From Enoplosus armatus (lineage: Eukaryota > Chordata > Actinopteri > Centrarchiformes > Enoplosidae), in assembly GCF_043641665.1 (NCBI RefSeq), contig NC_092200.1:10857694-10921693 (forward strand): a DNA stretch of 64,000 nucleotides, written 5' to 3'. Every line of letters begins with the position of its first letter. Position 1 is the stretch's first letter. Below the pieces are notes generated by a model. The model saw only the letters and a list, made by a program, of their open reading frames with translations. It was not told where the DNA came from and did no database searches. The position numbers and the translations under genes are program-made. Of this stretch, positions 47,701-59,275 are shown in pieces.

Positions 47701-50600
47701 AAATACAAGGAGTTACTTCCAGAATGAATAATGTGAAATAAAGGGTGATAAGCAAGCAAGCATAGACAATTAATTCATTGTTTTAACTAGCTATTTGGAC
47801 TGAGCTCTGTAGCCAACAACATTTTGCTGGATTTGGACATATTTGGGTTCCAGCACAGTTTGTGAAACATCTCTATAGCTGAGTCATTACATTGTATGTT
47901 GATGCAGCTGTGTAACAGTAATTACTGTACTTTTAACAACTTCAACATCCTCTTACCTAAAGAGGGGAAAAAGTGATATGATAGACTGATTCAGACATGG
48001 GGCACTGACTGATTTTGAAATGTTTCACACACACACAAAAAAAGAACAAAAATGAATCTGCTGAAATCATAGTGAGACACAAAAAACAACGAGACAGAGG
48101 TGTGGACATCATCCTTACCATAAATGCTCAGACTGTATTTGAGGCGAACCCTGCCTATGTTATTCCACAGTCATTCCTGAAACAAAACCCAAGTGGTCCC
48201 ACTGGCCTTGTCACTGTTTGACATGCCTGCTGTACCCGTCTTCCGCTCCGCTGCAAGTGTTGAGGATATGAGGGTGGGCGCCTAGGACACCCCGACATTC
48301 CCCCATCGGCTAAAGGAATCAAGTCAAAAGACTGAGTCAAACTGAAGCAAGCGCAAGACACATTGTGCAAATAATTTATGGCTGATACAGCGTTCATTTG
48401 AAATTAAAATGAAACACGAGGAGCTTCCCCACATGTAGAGGTATCTCATTAAACTGTGTGGCCTACTCCATGTGTACAGTGTTCCATCCTGACTTGAGAT
48501 TCAGTGTTTTGAGTTGTGCTTATACATAAATTCAAATTCTTTTGGAAATATTGATCTTGAGTGAGACAGAGATGCTCCAGAGGCCCTCATACGTTATGTT
48601 GTGCTCTGTGTTGTTTGACCACACCATGCAGATACTCCATCCCTACTATTAGAGTAATATTTCATTTATGTAAAATCTAAACAGCCTGCTATTAGTAACT
48701 ATTTGATCTGTTTATCCTGTCATGACAAAACAGGCTGGGGTATGCCCACAGCTGAATATTTACTTGTTTTTACTGTCTGGCAACACATATCAACCAGACT
48801 AAAGTTTGTTTGTCAGGTCTAATTTAGCTTGTAGAAACACTGCATCCATGCTTCCCAGTGTCCTTGGTGCTATATCTTAAGAGCTGCCACCCCTCCTTCC
48901 TCCCCCCTCCACCAGCCCTCCCCTCCTGTGCCAACACATCAAGTGAAGGCAGCCTGATCAACCCTAATAGGGCCTGGTAATTAGAGTCTTTGCATAGAGC
49001 CCTGTCTGCACACAGCTGCCCTAAGCAGGTTGGCGAAGGACTGCCATACACTTGACAGTGTGGAAAAAACAATGTAATGTTCAGTATATGGACCAAATTA
49101 GCCTGGCAGTGGTAAACACAATCTACTTTAAAACAATACTGACACTAATTAGCCAACCAATGTATCATTTCAGAGTTCAAGTTTTAGTTGCAGTATCAAA
49201 CACATGAAAATACTTAGAGAGCCAACTTGATGTTTCTGGAATACAAATTAGAAAGACCTTCCTGCATAAAGGCTAAGCACAGGGGGGAGAAAAGTGTAGT
49301 GGTTGATATTTCTGCAGTTATCTGATATCTGTAGTGAAAAATGGAATCCTGATTATTGCAGTGGGGGAAAGTTATATACTGTATTTAAACTGTATGGTAC
49401 AAGCAAAGCAGAACAGTTAAAAAGAAAACCCTAAATTCTTTGATATAACCTAAGCCTACAAATGTTTCAGTCATTAGCTTTAATTCTGTCATATTTCTGA
49501 GCATCTTCATAAGCAGCTGCTGTTTAATACACACATTGTCACTGCAATCATGGACTACTGTACAGAACGTGGTTGAACAAAACAAACTGAATATTTGAAA
49601 TCTATGATTTCAGTGTCACATTTCTCCACAAAAAAAAACATTCAAGACATGACACTTTGAATGAAAGACTACATATTAGTAATTTAGGACAATTAAGAAA
49701 ACTCTTTGTTAGGCATGTTACCCGTGTTACACTAAATCTTACCATGCTACGGTCTCCTTATGAAAAGTGAAAAAAAACTTGAATCATTTAGCATTTTAAA
49801 AACCACAGTCTGGGGGAGCAGCACCTTAGCAAAAATAATCTTCAGTCATTTTGCAAAATTATTTCAGGGTCTGCATATCTAATAATGTCATGTGGCACAG
49901 GGAGCTGGTTTACGTCTCTGCTATCATGAGTGAACTGAACAGGCAACTTTCTGCAGCAGCTACTCCCCCTCCGAGTTCTGCTATTTTTCTTGTTCAGTCT
50001 TTTTTTTTTTTTTACCAATCCCTTTTTCTGTGGTGCAACACAGTAATTTCCATTTCTGAATTTCCTTTGGAATGACCTATGTATATTGAATTTTCATGTA
50101 TTGGTATTTAGTGAGAGATTTTGACATCTTCTGTGCCTAGAGACTCAAGAAAGACAATAAATAGTGTAATACTGCCATACGTCTTATTTTTTCCTTTAGT
50201 TTTAAAACTCAATGAATGTTTTTTGCAACACCGTCCTCCATGCCTGGGAGCTGCCAAGCTCAACCACATCCCTCTATGTTTGGTAACTGAGCAGCCCCAT
50301 TAGAACAGCTATTTTGTTGTTGTATGCTTCAGGTGATCATGTAAAAACATGATTAAGTAGATTAGATTGTTTTCAGAAGGTGATTAGGGCACAGAATAAA
50401 CTCTATTAATTTGCTGTATTTTAAATAATTTGCAGATTATGACTAATTGTTTTGAATGCTTGGTTTGTTTAAATTTTGTATTTTTTGTTCCCCCATTGAT
50501 TTAGTGACAATATGCCCATGATTTCTGTGTTTGGGTTGCCTCTGCCTCTGGGATGTAAGAACTTGCAGTAGCTGCTGTGTGTGTCTGATTCGCTGCATCT
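44761..50600. other. rttn-socs6 intergenic interval
   Basis: AT-rich sequence between the divergent genes rttn and socs6. Open frames are short and none resembles a known protein. I saw no RNA gene or repeat family. Confidence 0.5.
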
Positions 50601-51100
50601 GAATCTGCTCCCACAATTCAACAGGCAACAAAGGAAGAAAGGAAGAGGCCGTACGCTACATAGTGTTAGCCAACCTAGACAGAAAGATGTCACCTTATTG
50701 TGTCACTCTAGTCGGCAATGTAAACCCGCACGTTTAGAGAAGAACCAAATCCGGCCATATAAACGCTTTATACTCTCGTTTGGGCGCAGAAGCTGACTAA
50801 AGGGAAGGTAATGGTAATGTTTTCGACAGCAAACGTTAACAAAGCTAGCTGCTTGGCTTAGGTAGTAAGCTAACATTAGCCAAGCTAACGTTAGCCAACA
50901 ATCGTTACAGAGCGAACCTTTCATGAACGTGTTGTATAAGACAAATGCCAACACCTCTGGGTAATTTTGCCTAGAAAAAGAAGCAGAAGTGACCGGGTAA
51001 GAGACAACATAATGTGCATTTTTTTATGTAACGGTAATAGATTAACGTTACAGATGTACTTTACAAGTAGAAATGCTAACAAACTAACTGGTTGTTAGCT
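50600..51100 (+). promoter_or_regulatory. socs6: probable socs6 promoter and first non-coding exon region
   Basis: The palindrome GCTAACGTTAGC recurs at 50884-50895 with near copies at 50831-50840, 50869-50880 and 51052-51060. Two plausible splice donors face right: AAG-GTAATG near 50808 and CCGG-GTAAGA at 50996/50997. Either could end a socs6 leader exon. The call is inference. Confidence 0.35.
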
Positions 51101-51475
51101 ATGTGATGTTAGCATACAAGCAAGCCAACATCTATTACATTGGCAAGCTGTGTTATATCGAATAACCTTAATTTGTTTCTTATGGTGTTAATATTTAAAG
51201 TGTACTAACTAAATCGTAGGTGGAGCACACAGATTCAGAATATTGCCTTTAACGTCCCAAACTAACCAGCGTAACTTAGTTGAGCTAAAGGCATGCTGTT
51301 GTGTCCATAGGTCTTGTCAGGTCAGGACAGACCTAGCTAACGTTGGTTTTATTAATGCACACTGTTTGTGTTAAGTGATTACATAAATGCATGCTATGTG
51401 ATATTCTACTTGTAAAGTCACGTGTAAATCAGAAGTGTGTAACTTTTTCAAATGAGCTGGCTTTGTTTTTCATAG

Positions 51476-51545
51476 CATCAAATGAAAGGTGGTGTAAGTG
51501 GAACTTGACCCATCCAACTGAGTCACCATTTTCCTGCACATAATG
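51476..51545 (+). other. socs6: candidate non-coding leader exon of socs6
   Basis: A 70-base segment bounded by a strong acceptor (ttgtttttcatag) and a strong donor (ATG then GTGAGTA). It contains a small upstream ORF (ATG AAA ... TGA) and its last three bases are ATG. Spliced to 52624 this gives a second short ORF. No transcript evidence is available to me. Confidence 0.45.
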
Positions 51546-52623
51546 GTGAGTATTCAGATTGCAGCTGTCTTGATTATCAAGCAGCTTTATTCAGGTGCTT
51601 TAAGTGGCACATGTCTCTCGATACTGTGGGAGTCTTGGTTTGCCAGAATTGCCAACACTTATTTCCCACATCTGATGAAAAGGCAGTGATTGGTATTCAC
51701 TTCATAAAATCATGACTTTAATACAGCGTGGTCTGACTATTTGTACAATGACACGTTTTCTATTGTTTGGCACTACAGCCCAGCACTTCACATTTAAAAT
51801 GAAGTGATGACTGAGGTATAAGTGTTGGTTTTCAGTTATAAGGCTGTTTGAAGGTGTTCACATCTATATCAGGGGAGCAGTGTCGGTACTGTAGCCCTTT
51901 TTTGTACATGGCCCATAGTAAACAATACAGCAGTGCAATGCTTCTAAACACACCGCCAAAACAACTAAGGAGTTTAAAGGGAAAAACAGTGACAGCAGCA
52001 CAGGCCTAGCAGATCATCTGCTGATGTCCATAGATCATAGACTTCAAGCAGTCAATTAATCTTAAGGATTTGCAACCAGATATTAAACTCTGATTTTCTT
52101 TATATTTGTGTAATTTGTCTGATTAAATTAAAATGGGGCCTGTGTATAGAAGGGTCACAATTTGTACTCTGTTCACCCAGTATGGATGTAAAAACCCATT
52201 ACATTTAACCTGAAAGCTATTTTATATCAAATCAGTTGTGCTGGGAGTACAGCGTTTTCAGCTTGCAACATTTTCTGCCGCTTTTCTTTTTCTTTGTGTA
52301 GTGTGATGAGAAACTGAATATCTTTAGGTTTTTGACTGCTGGGTGGAGAAAACAAGACATCCTCTTACATTACATTGGGCTTGAGGACATTTTTCAGTTA
52401 ATTTTTTCTGACATTTTATAGATCAAATGATGAACTAAGAAACGGGAGTTAATACAACAAAAAATATTCACTGTCCGAATACCTGATGACTCCACTAATT
52501 GGCTGTAACATGCTGTACTGTTGTTGAATTAAGTCAATACTGTGAACATAATGTACACCACCCTAGAAGCATTTTTAGGACTTAACATAGAATATCTATA
52601 ATCTTGTCTTTTTCTGTCTGCAG

Positions 52624-52749
52624 GGTTTGATGGCTCCACTGTATGCATGACTTGTTTCGTGTGTCCTGATGGGAGGACAGTGTGGATAGTACTTTCATCA
52701 GGATACCAGGAGAGCCATCCCATGCCCTCACTTTGGAGGGCCTGTCAGA
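52624..52749 (+). promoter_or_regulatory. socs6: socs6 5' leader on the coding exon, with clustered uORFs
   Basis: The acceptor tttctgtctgcag ends at 52623. Before the socs6 ATG there are upstream ATGs at 52630 (7 codons with stop), 52643 (9), 52647 (41, overlapping the socs6 start in another frame and ending at 52769) and 52669 (7). These would be expected to lower translation of the main frame. Confidence 0.65.
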
Positions 52750-54360
52750 ATGAAGAAGATAAGCCTTAAGACCATCCGCAAGTCCCTCAGCATAAAGGGC
52801 AAAGAGGAGGGTGACTTTGTCATGCTCCAGCAGCCCTCGGTGACTACAGAGTTTTCTAAGGAAGAGTCACTTTTTGGGGGCTGCTACACCAAAGAGCTTT
52901 CTGGCTGTGACCTTGGTGGGGAAGAGGACAAAGGGGGCCAGAATAAGGGCCGCTCAAAGAGTGAGAGCCTGATGGGATCACTAAAGAGGAGACTGTCTGC
53001 CAAGCAGAAGGCGAAAGTGAAAGGCAGCTCCTCTGCCATAGGCTCAGTGGGTGATGATGACACCTTCTCTTCCTCTTCTGTTCCCATCAGCTTCAATGAG
53101 GTGAAAGCCCAGAGACCCCTTAGATCTTCATCCCTACGGAGTCACCATTATAGCCCCTCACCATGGCCTCTGCGGTCCGTCAATTCTGATGAGGCTTGTA
53201 TCAAGATGGAGGTAAAAGTTAAAGCCATGGTTCACTCTCCGAGCCCAAGTCCCAACTTAAATGGTGTCCGGAAAGAATTTCATGATTTCCAGATGGAAGG
53301 GCTCTTTCAGGACCAAGCAGAATCCTTAAAGAATCTCCAGCAGCCACAAAACGGTGAGCTGCATCTAAATATTGATGAAAATGACGTGCCTGTGGTGCTG
53401 GGGTTGACTCCCCAGGACTACATCCAGTACACAATGCCTTTAGATGAGGGAATGTACCCGGAAGGGTCCCACTCCTTCTGCCTGGATAGCTCCTCTCCCA
53501 TGGAGGTGGTGACTGAAGCAGACAATGGGTCCCTCCACACAGACCAGGGACAGGAGGAACATGAACTGGATAGTGGGATGCCTCCAGATCTCTTCATGGA
53601 AACCTCAGTTAGTAGTCTTCTCATCGGTTCTGCCGGTGTGATGCTCCATAGCTCTAGAGTCGAGGTCCCACCTCCCCTCTCTCCACTCCTGCCGCCCATA
53701 ACAAGTAATGGACATATTCCCAGGACTTTTTCAGGGTTCAGCTCTTCAGACAGCCAGGTAGCTGAGAGGGTAAGACACCACCTGAACTTTGACCCAAATT
53801 CAGCTCCTGGGGTCAGTCGGGTGTACGACTCAGTCCAGAGCAGCGGGCCCATGGTTGTCACCAGTCTGACAGAAGAGCTGAAGAAGCTGGCCAGGCAGGG
53901 CTGGTACTGGGGCCCCATCACACGCTGGGAGGCAGAGGAAAAGCTGGTCAACTTGGCTGATGGCTCATTCCTGGTCAGAGACAGCTCGGACGACAGGTAC
54001 CTGCTCAGCCTGAGTTTCAGGTCACAGGGCAAAACCCTCCACACCCGCATAGAACACTCCAATGGACGCTTCAGCTTCTATGAGCAGCCTGATGTGGAAG
54101 GACACACGTCCATTGTTGACTTAATCGAACACTCTATCAGAGACTCAGAGAATGGAGCTTTTTGCTATTCCAGGTCTCGCTTACCAGGGTCTGCAACCTA
54201 CCCTGTCAGACTAACCAACCCAGTATCTCGGTTTATGCAAGTGCGCTCCCTGCAGTACCTTTGTCGTTTTGTCATTAGACAATACACAAGGATAGACCTG
54301 ATCCAGAAACTGCCCTTACCTAACAAGATGAAAGATTATCTGCAGGAGAAGCACTACTGA
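52750..54360 (+). CDS. socs6: socs6, suppressor of cytokine signaling 6, complete
   Basis: An uninterrupted 536-codon frame (human 535) that matches human SOCS6 along its whole length. The N-terminal start is MKKISLKTIRKSLSIKGKEE, with the conserved basic segment KSESLMGSLKRRLSAKQK. The SH2 domain runs from about W385, with the phosphotyrosine-binding Arg at 410 (FLVRDS). The C-terminal SOCS box has the Elongin BC box SLQYLCRFVI (500-509, C505) and the Cul5 box LPLP (521-524). The last 160 residues are nearly identical to human. SOCS6 recruits Elongin B/C and Cul5 to phosphorylated receptors and kinases such as Kit and Flt3 and promotes their ubiquitination. The ATG has A at -3. A single coding exon is normal for this gene. 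Confidence 0.97.
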   Translation: MKKISLKTIRKSLSIKGKEEGDFVMLQQPSVTTEFSKEESLFGGCYTKELSGCDLGGEEDKGGQNKGRSKSESLMGSLKRRLSAKQKAKVKGSSSAIGSVGDDDTFSSSSVPISFNEVKAQRPLRSSSLRSHHYSPSPWPLRSVNSDEACIKMEVKVKAMVHSPSPSPNLNGVRKEFHDFQMEGLFQDQAESLKNLQQPQNGELHLNIDENDVPVVLGLTPQDYIQYTMPLDEGMYPEGSHSFCLDSSSPMEVVTEADNGSLHTDQGQEEHELDSGMPPDLFMETSVSSLLIGSAGVMLHSSRVEVPPPLSPLLPPITSNGHIPRTFSGFSSSDSQVAERVRHHLNFDPNSAPGVSRVYDSVQSSGPMVVTSLTEELKKLARQGWYWGPITRWEAEEKLVNLADGSFLVRDSSDDRYLLSLSFRSQGKTLHTRIEHSNGRFSFYEQPDVEGHTSIVDLIEHSIRDSENGAFCYSRSRLPGSATYPVRLTNPVSRFMQVRSLQYLCRFVIRQYTRIDLIQKLPLPNKMKDYLQEKHY

Positions 54361-57300
54361 GGACACAGAGATAGGACAGTGGTAGCAATTTGCACTTTTG
54401 TGTTCAGTTAAGAGATTTAAACAAGGTTTACAGACAACCACAGTTTTGAGATGATATTGGTTCTGGTGGCTCTTGATTTGTGTCCAGGTCACTCTTTAGT
54501 CCTCCATTCCACTGTTCGCTGGTTTTAGGAGGCTCCACTTCCAGAAACATAGGCCAGCACATAATCTACTGCGAAAAATATAGCAGCAGTATACAGCCAA
54601 GTTATATTAGTTGCATACAGTAAGTGCAGATATTAGACATGCATTGTGTATGTATGGTTAAGTGTAACATCCAGCTGTGCAAGTAGAGCAGATGTATCAT
54701 AGATTTGCCTTCTGCGTTTAAGTTGGGCTTGTAGGAAAAACAAAATTCCACTCTGAATTTGAAAATTCATTGAATTTTTATCCACTAAATTGTACATTTC
54801 AATGGAAAGGTATTGCTACAATGAAGTTTTTAAATCAAATGTTAAGCTTTCTGCAGACTGACCAATTTTGATCATCTTTCGCATTTTATTATTTGTCAGA
54901 TTATGCAATGTTGTTAATGGATGCATCTTTTTCAGCCTGGTCAGACTGCAAATGAGAACATCATTCTGCATTTATACTATGCAATTAGTCAAATAACAAG
55001 TAATGATGGCCAACCTATGATTTTCATGTCAACCAGATTTTTGATAATTCACAAATTTACCTATTTATCCAGTGGTATGTTACAGCTGACATACTACAAA
55101 TACATTGGTGCTTCAGTATGCTTAGACTGGTGCAGGCTTTATTTGTGAGTTTGTCATGTCTGGTACTTTCAGTTGTACTAGTGTACCGACATGAAAGTCA
55201 TGGGTTTACCAGGTCCACAACATTAACAACATTTTGATGCAAAAGATGTCCAAAATATTCTGGTCTGTGAGGTTTAAACCGTTTGGTCAGAGAAGTAGCC
55301 TTAAATTGTATGGCTGCATGTAGCCTTTATATAATGTGCAAGCCTAAAGGTACTGACGATGCTGGATTTTAATGTGCTGTTTGTAGAAACAGCATCAAGG
55401 TGATGTATAAACCTTTTCGAAATATGTTAACATTAAAAGTAAAATCTTTCTGCATTAGGAATGTTACAAAAACTGCACCGCAGCTCAGGCCTAACAAATT
55501 TGTCACTTTCTGTAATGCTTGTATCTGCATGTAGTAAAGGCTTTAAGACTGTCAATTAAGGGCACTGTAGAGTAACTCTAAATGAGAGGAGATGTCACGG
55601 TAACAGGATGAACGATTTTGACTGTGTTGTTTAAGCGCAACTCCTGAGTAAAAGGCTGTTTAATGCACAATTGCATTTACCTTAGGCAGTTTATAAGTAA
55701 AGAAAGTTGCCCTCAATTAACCTACAACTGAAAAACAGACCTCTAGTCAATTGACCTGAATCTGTATGTAGGGATGGCTGTTTCTTAGTCTCTTAATGCC
55801 AGCAATGAGCTGGACCCAGATCAAAGGAATCCCAAAAATGGTGTGAGCTTAGGTAAAGGACTTGGGAAAGCCAGGGTTAAGTCCTCCTCACCATGTTGGA
55901 GTGATGCCAGGGTTTCAGCATACGACTAAAGGTCCATCACAGCTTCATGGCCGCATCATTAGTGTCATATGGGTTTCAAGGACGTTGAAAAAAGAAAAAG
56001 CATACAAGTTTTGCCATTGCTTGTTCACATTGTCCACAGTCCCCACAGAGCTGCACTACCCCACAGATTGTCTCTACTTGGCTGTTCGTGCCAGAGTAAA
56101 GGGAAGAGCACATGACATGCTACGCAAGTGCTTTATATGGATACTTTGACAGGGAATTGTGTTTTAACATTATGAATGAGCATCTTTTTGGCATCAGTGT
56201 CCTTAAAAGTATTTGGAAATTGGTCTCTTGGACAACTTCGGTAGGTCGTTAGCGCATAGTTCTAGTTTTAGTTAGCTGGAAATGTTGGTGTCTGAGGAAG
56301 TTGCCATGAATCTAGCACAGCAGAAATTAGATAGGAACTTTGAATGGTGTTGCATGTTTAAAGGCTTAGCATTTTAAAGCTTTGAGTCGTATAGGAATGA
56401 AGGATTTAGGTTGTGTTTGGCTGTGTAGAGGGATGTTTTTCTGTCACAAACATTGGCTGGACATTCTGTGTACAAGAAATGTATTTTTCTTTCTAGAATC
56501 CTTATGTGAATTTTTTTTGTGACATTTGCCATCTGGGGGATGGGGCTGTACAAAAGGAATGTACGCTTGTTTGAGGTATCCATTTTATCTGCCTGCAGAC
56601 CGGTTTCAGAAAGCATGAGAATCATAAAAACTACATTGAGACATTTTTTGCACTTGAATATTCTCCATTGACATGCTTGGATCCTCTCCTGCCTAGAGTT
56701 GTCCTTCAGATGGCGGTTTTTAAAAAGAAATATAGTCACACATTTGTCCGTATGTGTTCATATAAGTGTTTAGATTAAATCTCGATTGTTTTTGTCATAT
56801 CTGTGGGATATAAAGGGTAAGGCACCAGCATCACATCAAAGCCTCTGCTCATGGGCTGTCAAGGAATGGGATCACGGCAAGAATGTGGACGTAAATTTAA
56901 CTTCACTTTTTCTTTTGGGTGTGCGTGTATGTGTTTCAGTCGAAATGTGAAAGTAAAATGTTAGTCTTTTTTAATACAATGTTCTTTTAATTGTATTTCC
57001 ATTTTAATTTGCAATTTGTCATCACATTTTGACAAGCAGGAACCGGTTTCATGTGGTGTTGCTGCTGTGACTCTAAATACTTATTTAGTTTATTATTAAG
57101 CATTGTTGCCTTCAATGTTTGATTCCAGAGGTTGATGCTTGTTCAGACTGCTGAAGCATTTTGAATTAATAACAGCTGTTTAGCACTTAACAAGCTCCGT
57201 TTTTTTTTTGGTTTTTTTTTTGTGCATCTCGGTGAGTGAAGGTGATTGTTTACAACTTTATGTTTGGAAATGCCCCTCCCTTCCCTTTTTTGTTTACCCT

Positions 57301-57735
57301 CTCTCACATGAACATCTTGGTACAATTTCAAAACTCTTTTTTTATTTCATTTTAATGTGTTATACACATTTGTGCTGCTTATGGATATGATTGCCTTTCT
57401 TGTATTTAACAATGGGGAAATAGAATGTTACCAATGTAGATGTATGTACACATAATGACTTTGGTTATCATCTTGGGAGAGCAAAGCAGATTTGCAATTT
57501 GTTAACAACTGTAGTCAGTTAAAAGAGCATTAGTAGTGATTAGGAAACCCTCTGTAGAATTACCAGTTCACTCCAGTTTACATTGGTTGTCAACTTTCCA
57601 AAGTAGATGGTCTTTTTGTATTTTTCTTTTGGAAAAAATCAACAGTGATTTTATTGCACACTTTGGATACAGTTCAAGAGTTTTTTGTATCTGCCAATTA
57701 TAAATTATAAATAAAACTATATTCTAAAAAATGTT
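54361..57735 (+). other. socs6: socs6 3' UTR
   Basis: About 3.4 kb of AT-rich non-coding sequence ends near the AATAAA at 57710-57715, the best polyadenylation signal downstream of the stop. The open frames inside are chance. A T-rich tract (57200-57221) and several ATTTA words, which can destabilise mRNA, are present. Confidence 0.6.
57710..57715 (+). terminator. socs6: candidate socs6 polyadenylation signal
   Basis: AATAAA in an A/T-rich context. Confidence 0.5.
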
Positions 57736-58123
57736 AAATTTTTCATTGCATGTTCTCATATGAAATGATACTGAAACGAGCATCATGGTCATCACACACA
57801 TTAGGTTAAGAACCTTGCACAGAGTTTGAATCATGCCATAGCTTGCAGCCAGTGATGCACTCGACGAGAGCCTGATCATGCTTGAAGTTGTGTTAATAGA
57901 TAAAATCATGGAGGTCTCGAGGAGTTTCTCTCCGCTGTGGGTACAAATTGGCAGCTAATCCCAGGGCTCTGGTTGCCTAATTTACAAAGACAATCCAGGC
58001 AGTCTTTAAATACAATGGAGTGAAGCGGAGACTCTGGGGAATGATTAGCAGCATTGCTACCATCCTCGTTTTAACTTCACTTTAAGTCGACTGTGGAGCA
58101 AGGCCGAGTGAGAGGGATGATTG

Positions 58124-58144
58124 TGGGGGTGGGGGTGGGGGGGT
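58124..58144 (+). repeat. G-rich tract
   Basis: Runs of five, five and seven Gs separated by single Ts, able in principle to form a G-quadruplex. Confidence 0.7.
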
Positions 58145-58957
58145 GTAACGGTGTCGGGTTTGGACTTGGATCTGCTGAAACACGGTCCGCATGATGATGA
58201 GGAGGTAGGTTTTGTTAACTGCTGTGTCTGACAGGCCTCTCCAGGCATCTGAGGTGAAGATACACAACTGTTTACTCTCTCTGCCCGTTGCAGGATGATT
58301 TATTCATGGCACACACTGGTGGTCACATGTCATATGGAGATGGCTCTGTCATAAAAGGAGTCATCTCTGCCTTCCACTGTTTTTTATTTTATTTTTAATT
58401 TGCTGCTTTTCAAACAGCTTATTTTCAGAATTTAGCGGTAGAGGTTTTACTTTGCTTGGAGAGTGCGACTTGTCATGATGTGACATGGCATCTCAGCGGG
58501 TTTGGAATTTGTCTGCAAACAATGTGATATTCAGCCTGCTCACTTTGCCACCTCACACCCGGGATGTTGCCTGCTTACCCGGAGTGCTTCTCTTGTCTTT
58601 GAAGGGGAACTGTCAGTTGACAAAATATCAAATCTGTTGCTGTTTCAGCAAACATCAACGTTATATAAGTAAAGAAAATATTTTGTCCACTCAGTTTAAG
58701 ACATAACAGTTTATGTGCGTGAAATGCGATATGAGCAATTTGGCCTGGTATACTGTAATCTGGGCCTTAGGCAAGGTTTTGGACAAGAGCCCACTTGATA
58801 ATTGTCAAGTACATATGTTTATTAACAACTATACGCGGAAGTATAAACACAAGATCCTCAATTCATGTATCAGTTTGTTTTGGGTACAGTGCAATTTGAA
58901 TATGAAAAAGGCACCAAGGTAGTAGAGGGATTTAGGACTGTGTATTTTAATTTAAAG

Positions 58958-59275
58958 GAATAGTTCAACATTATGAAGAAGAAGAAGAAAAAACAAGTGC
59001 GTAAAAACAAGTTGAGGTTATACATTGTGACAGCAAGACTTCAGGAAGTTACGGCACCAAGCTAAGAAATAGTCTGGCACATAACCCTTTCGATAAGATG
59101 TCCTTTTTACACTTGTTTTTTTCTATGAATTAAACAAACCATGTATATTTAGTTAATTAGTGAGTTTTAGAGGTGCTGGTAGCTGTTGTCTCCTGTTTCC
59201 AGTCTTTGTGCTAAGCTAAGCTACTGTGCGAACATGAGAGGGTAATCGATCTTCTCTTTTAGTCCTTATATTAAA
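58958..59275. mobile_element. palindromic teleost repeat, MITE-like, copy 4
   Basis: Contains ttcaggaagttacggcacc, gaaatagtctggcacataac, agaggtgctggtagc and gtttccagtctttgtgctaa in the order of the right half of the family. The left inverted half is missing. Confidence 0.7.

Noticed and set aside
53418..54062. 214-codon minus-strand open frame opposite socs6
   Set aside because: Antisense shadow of the conserved socs6 coding sequence.
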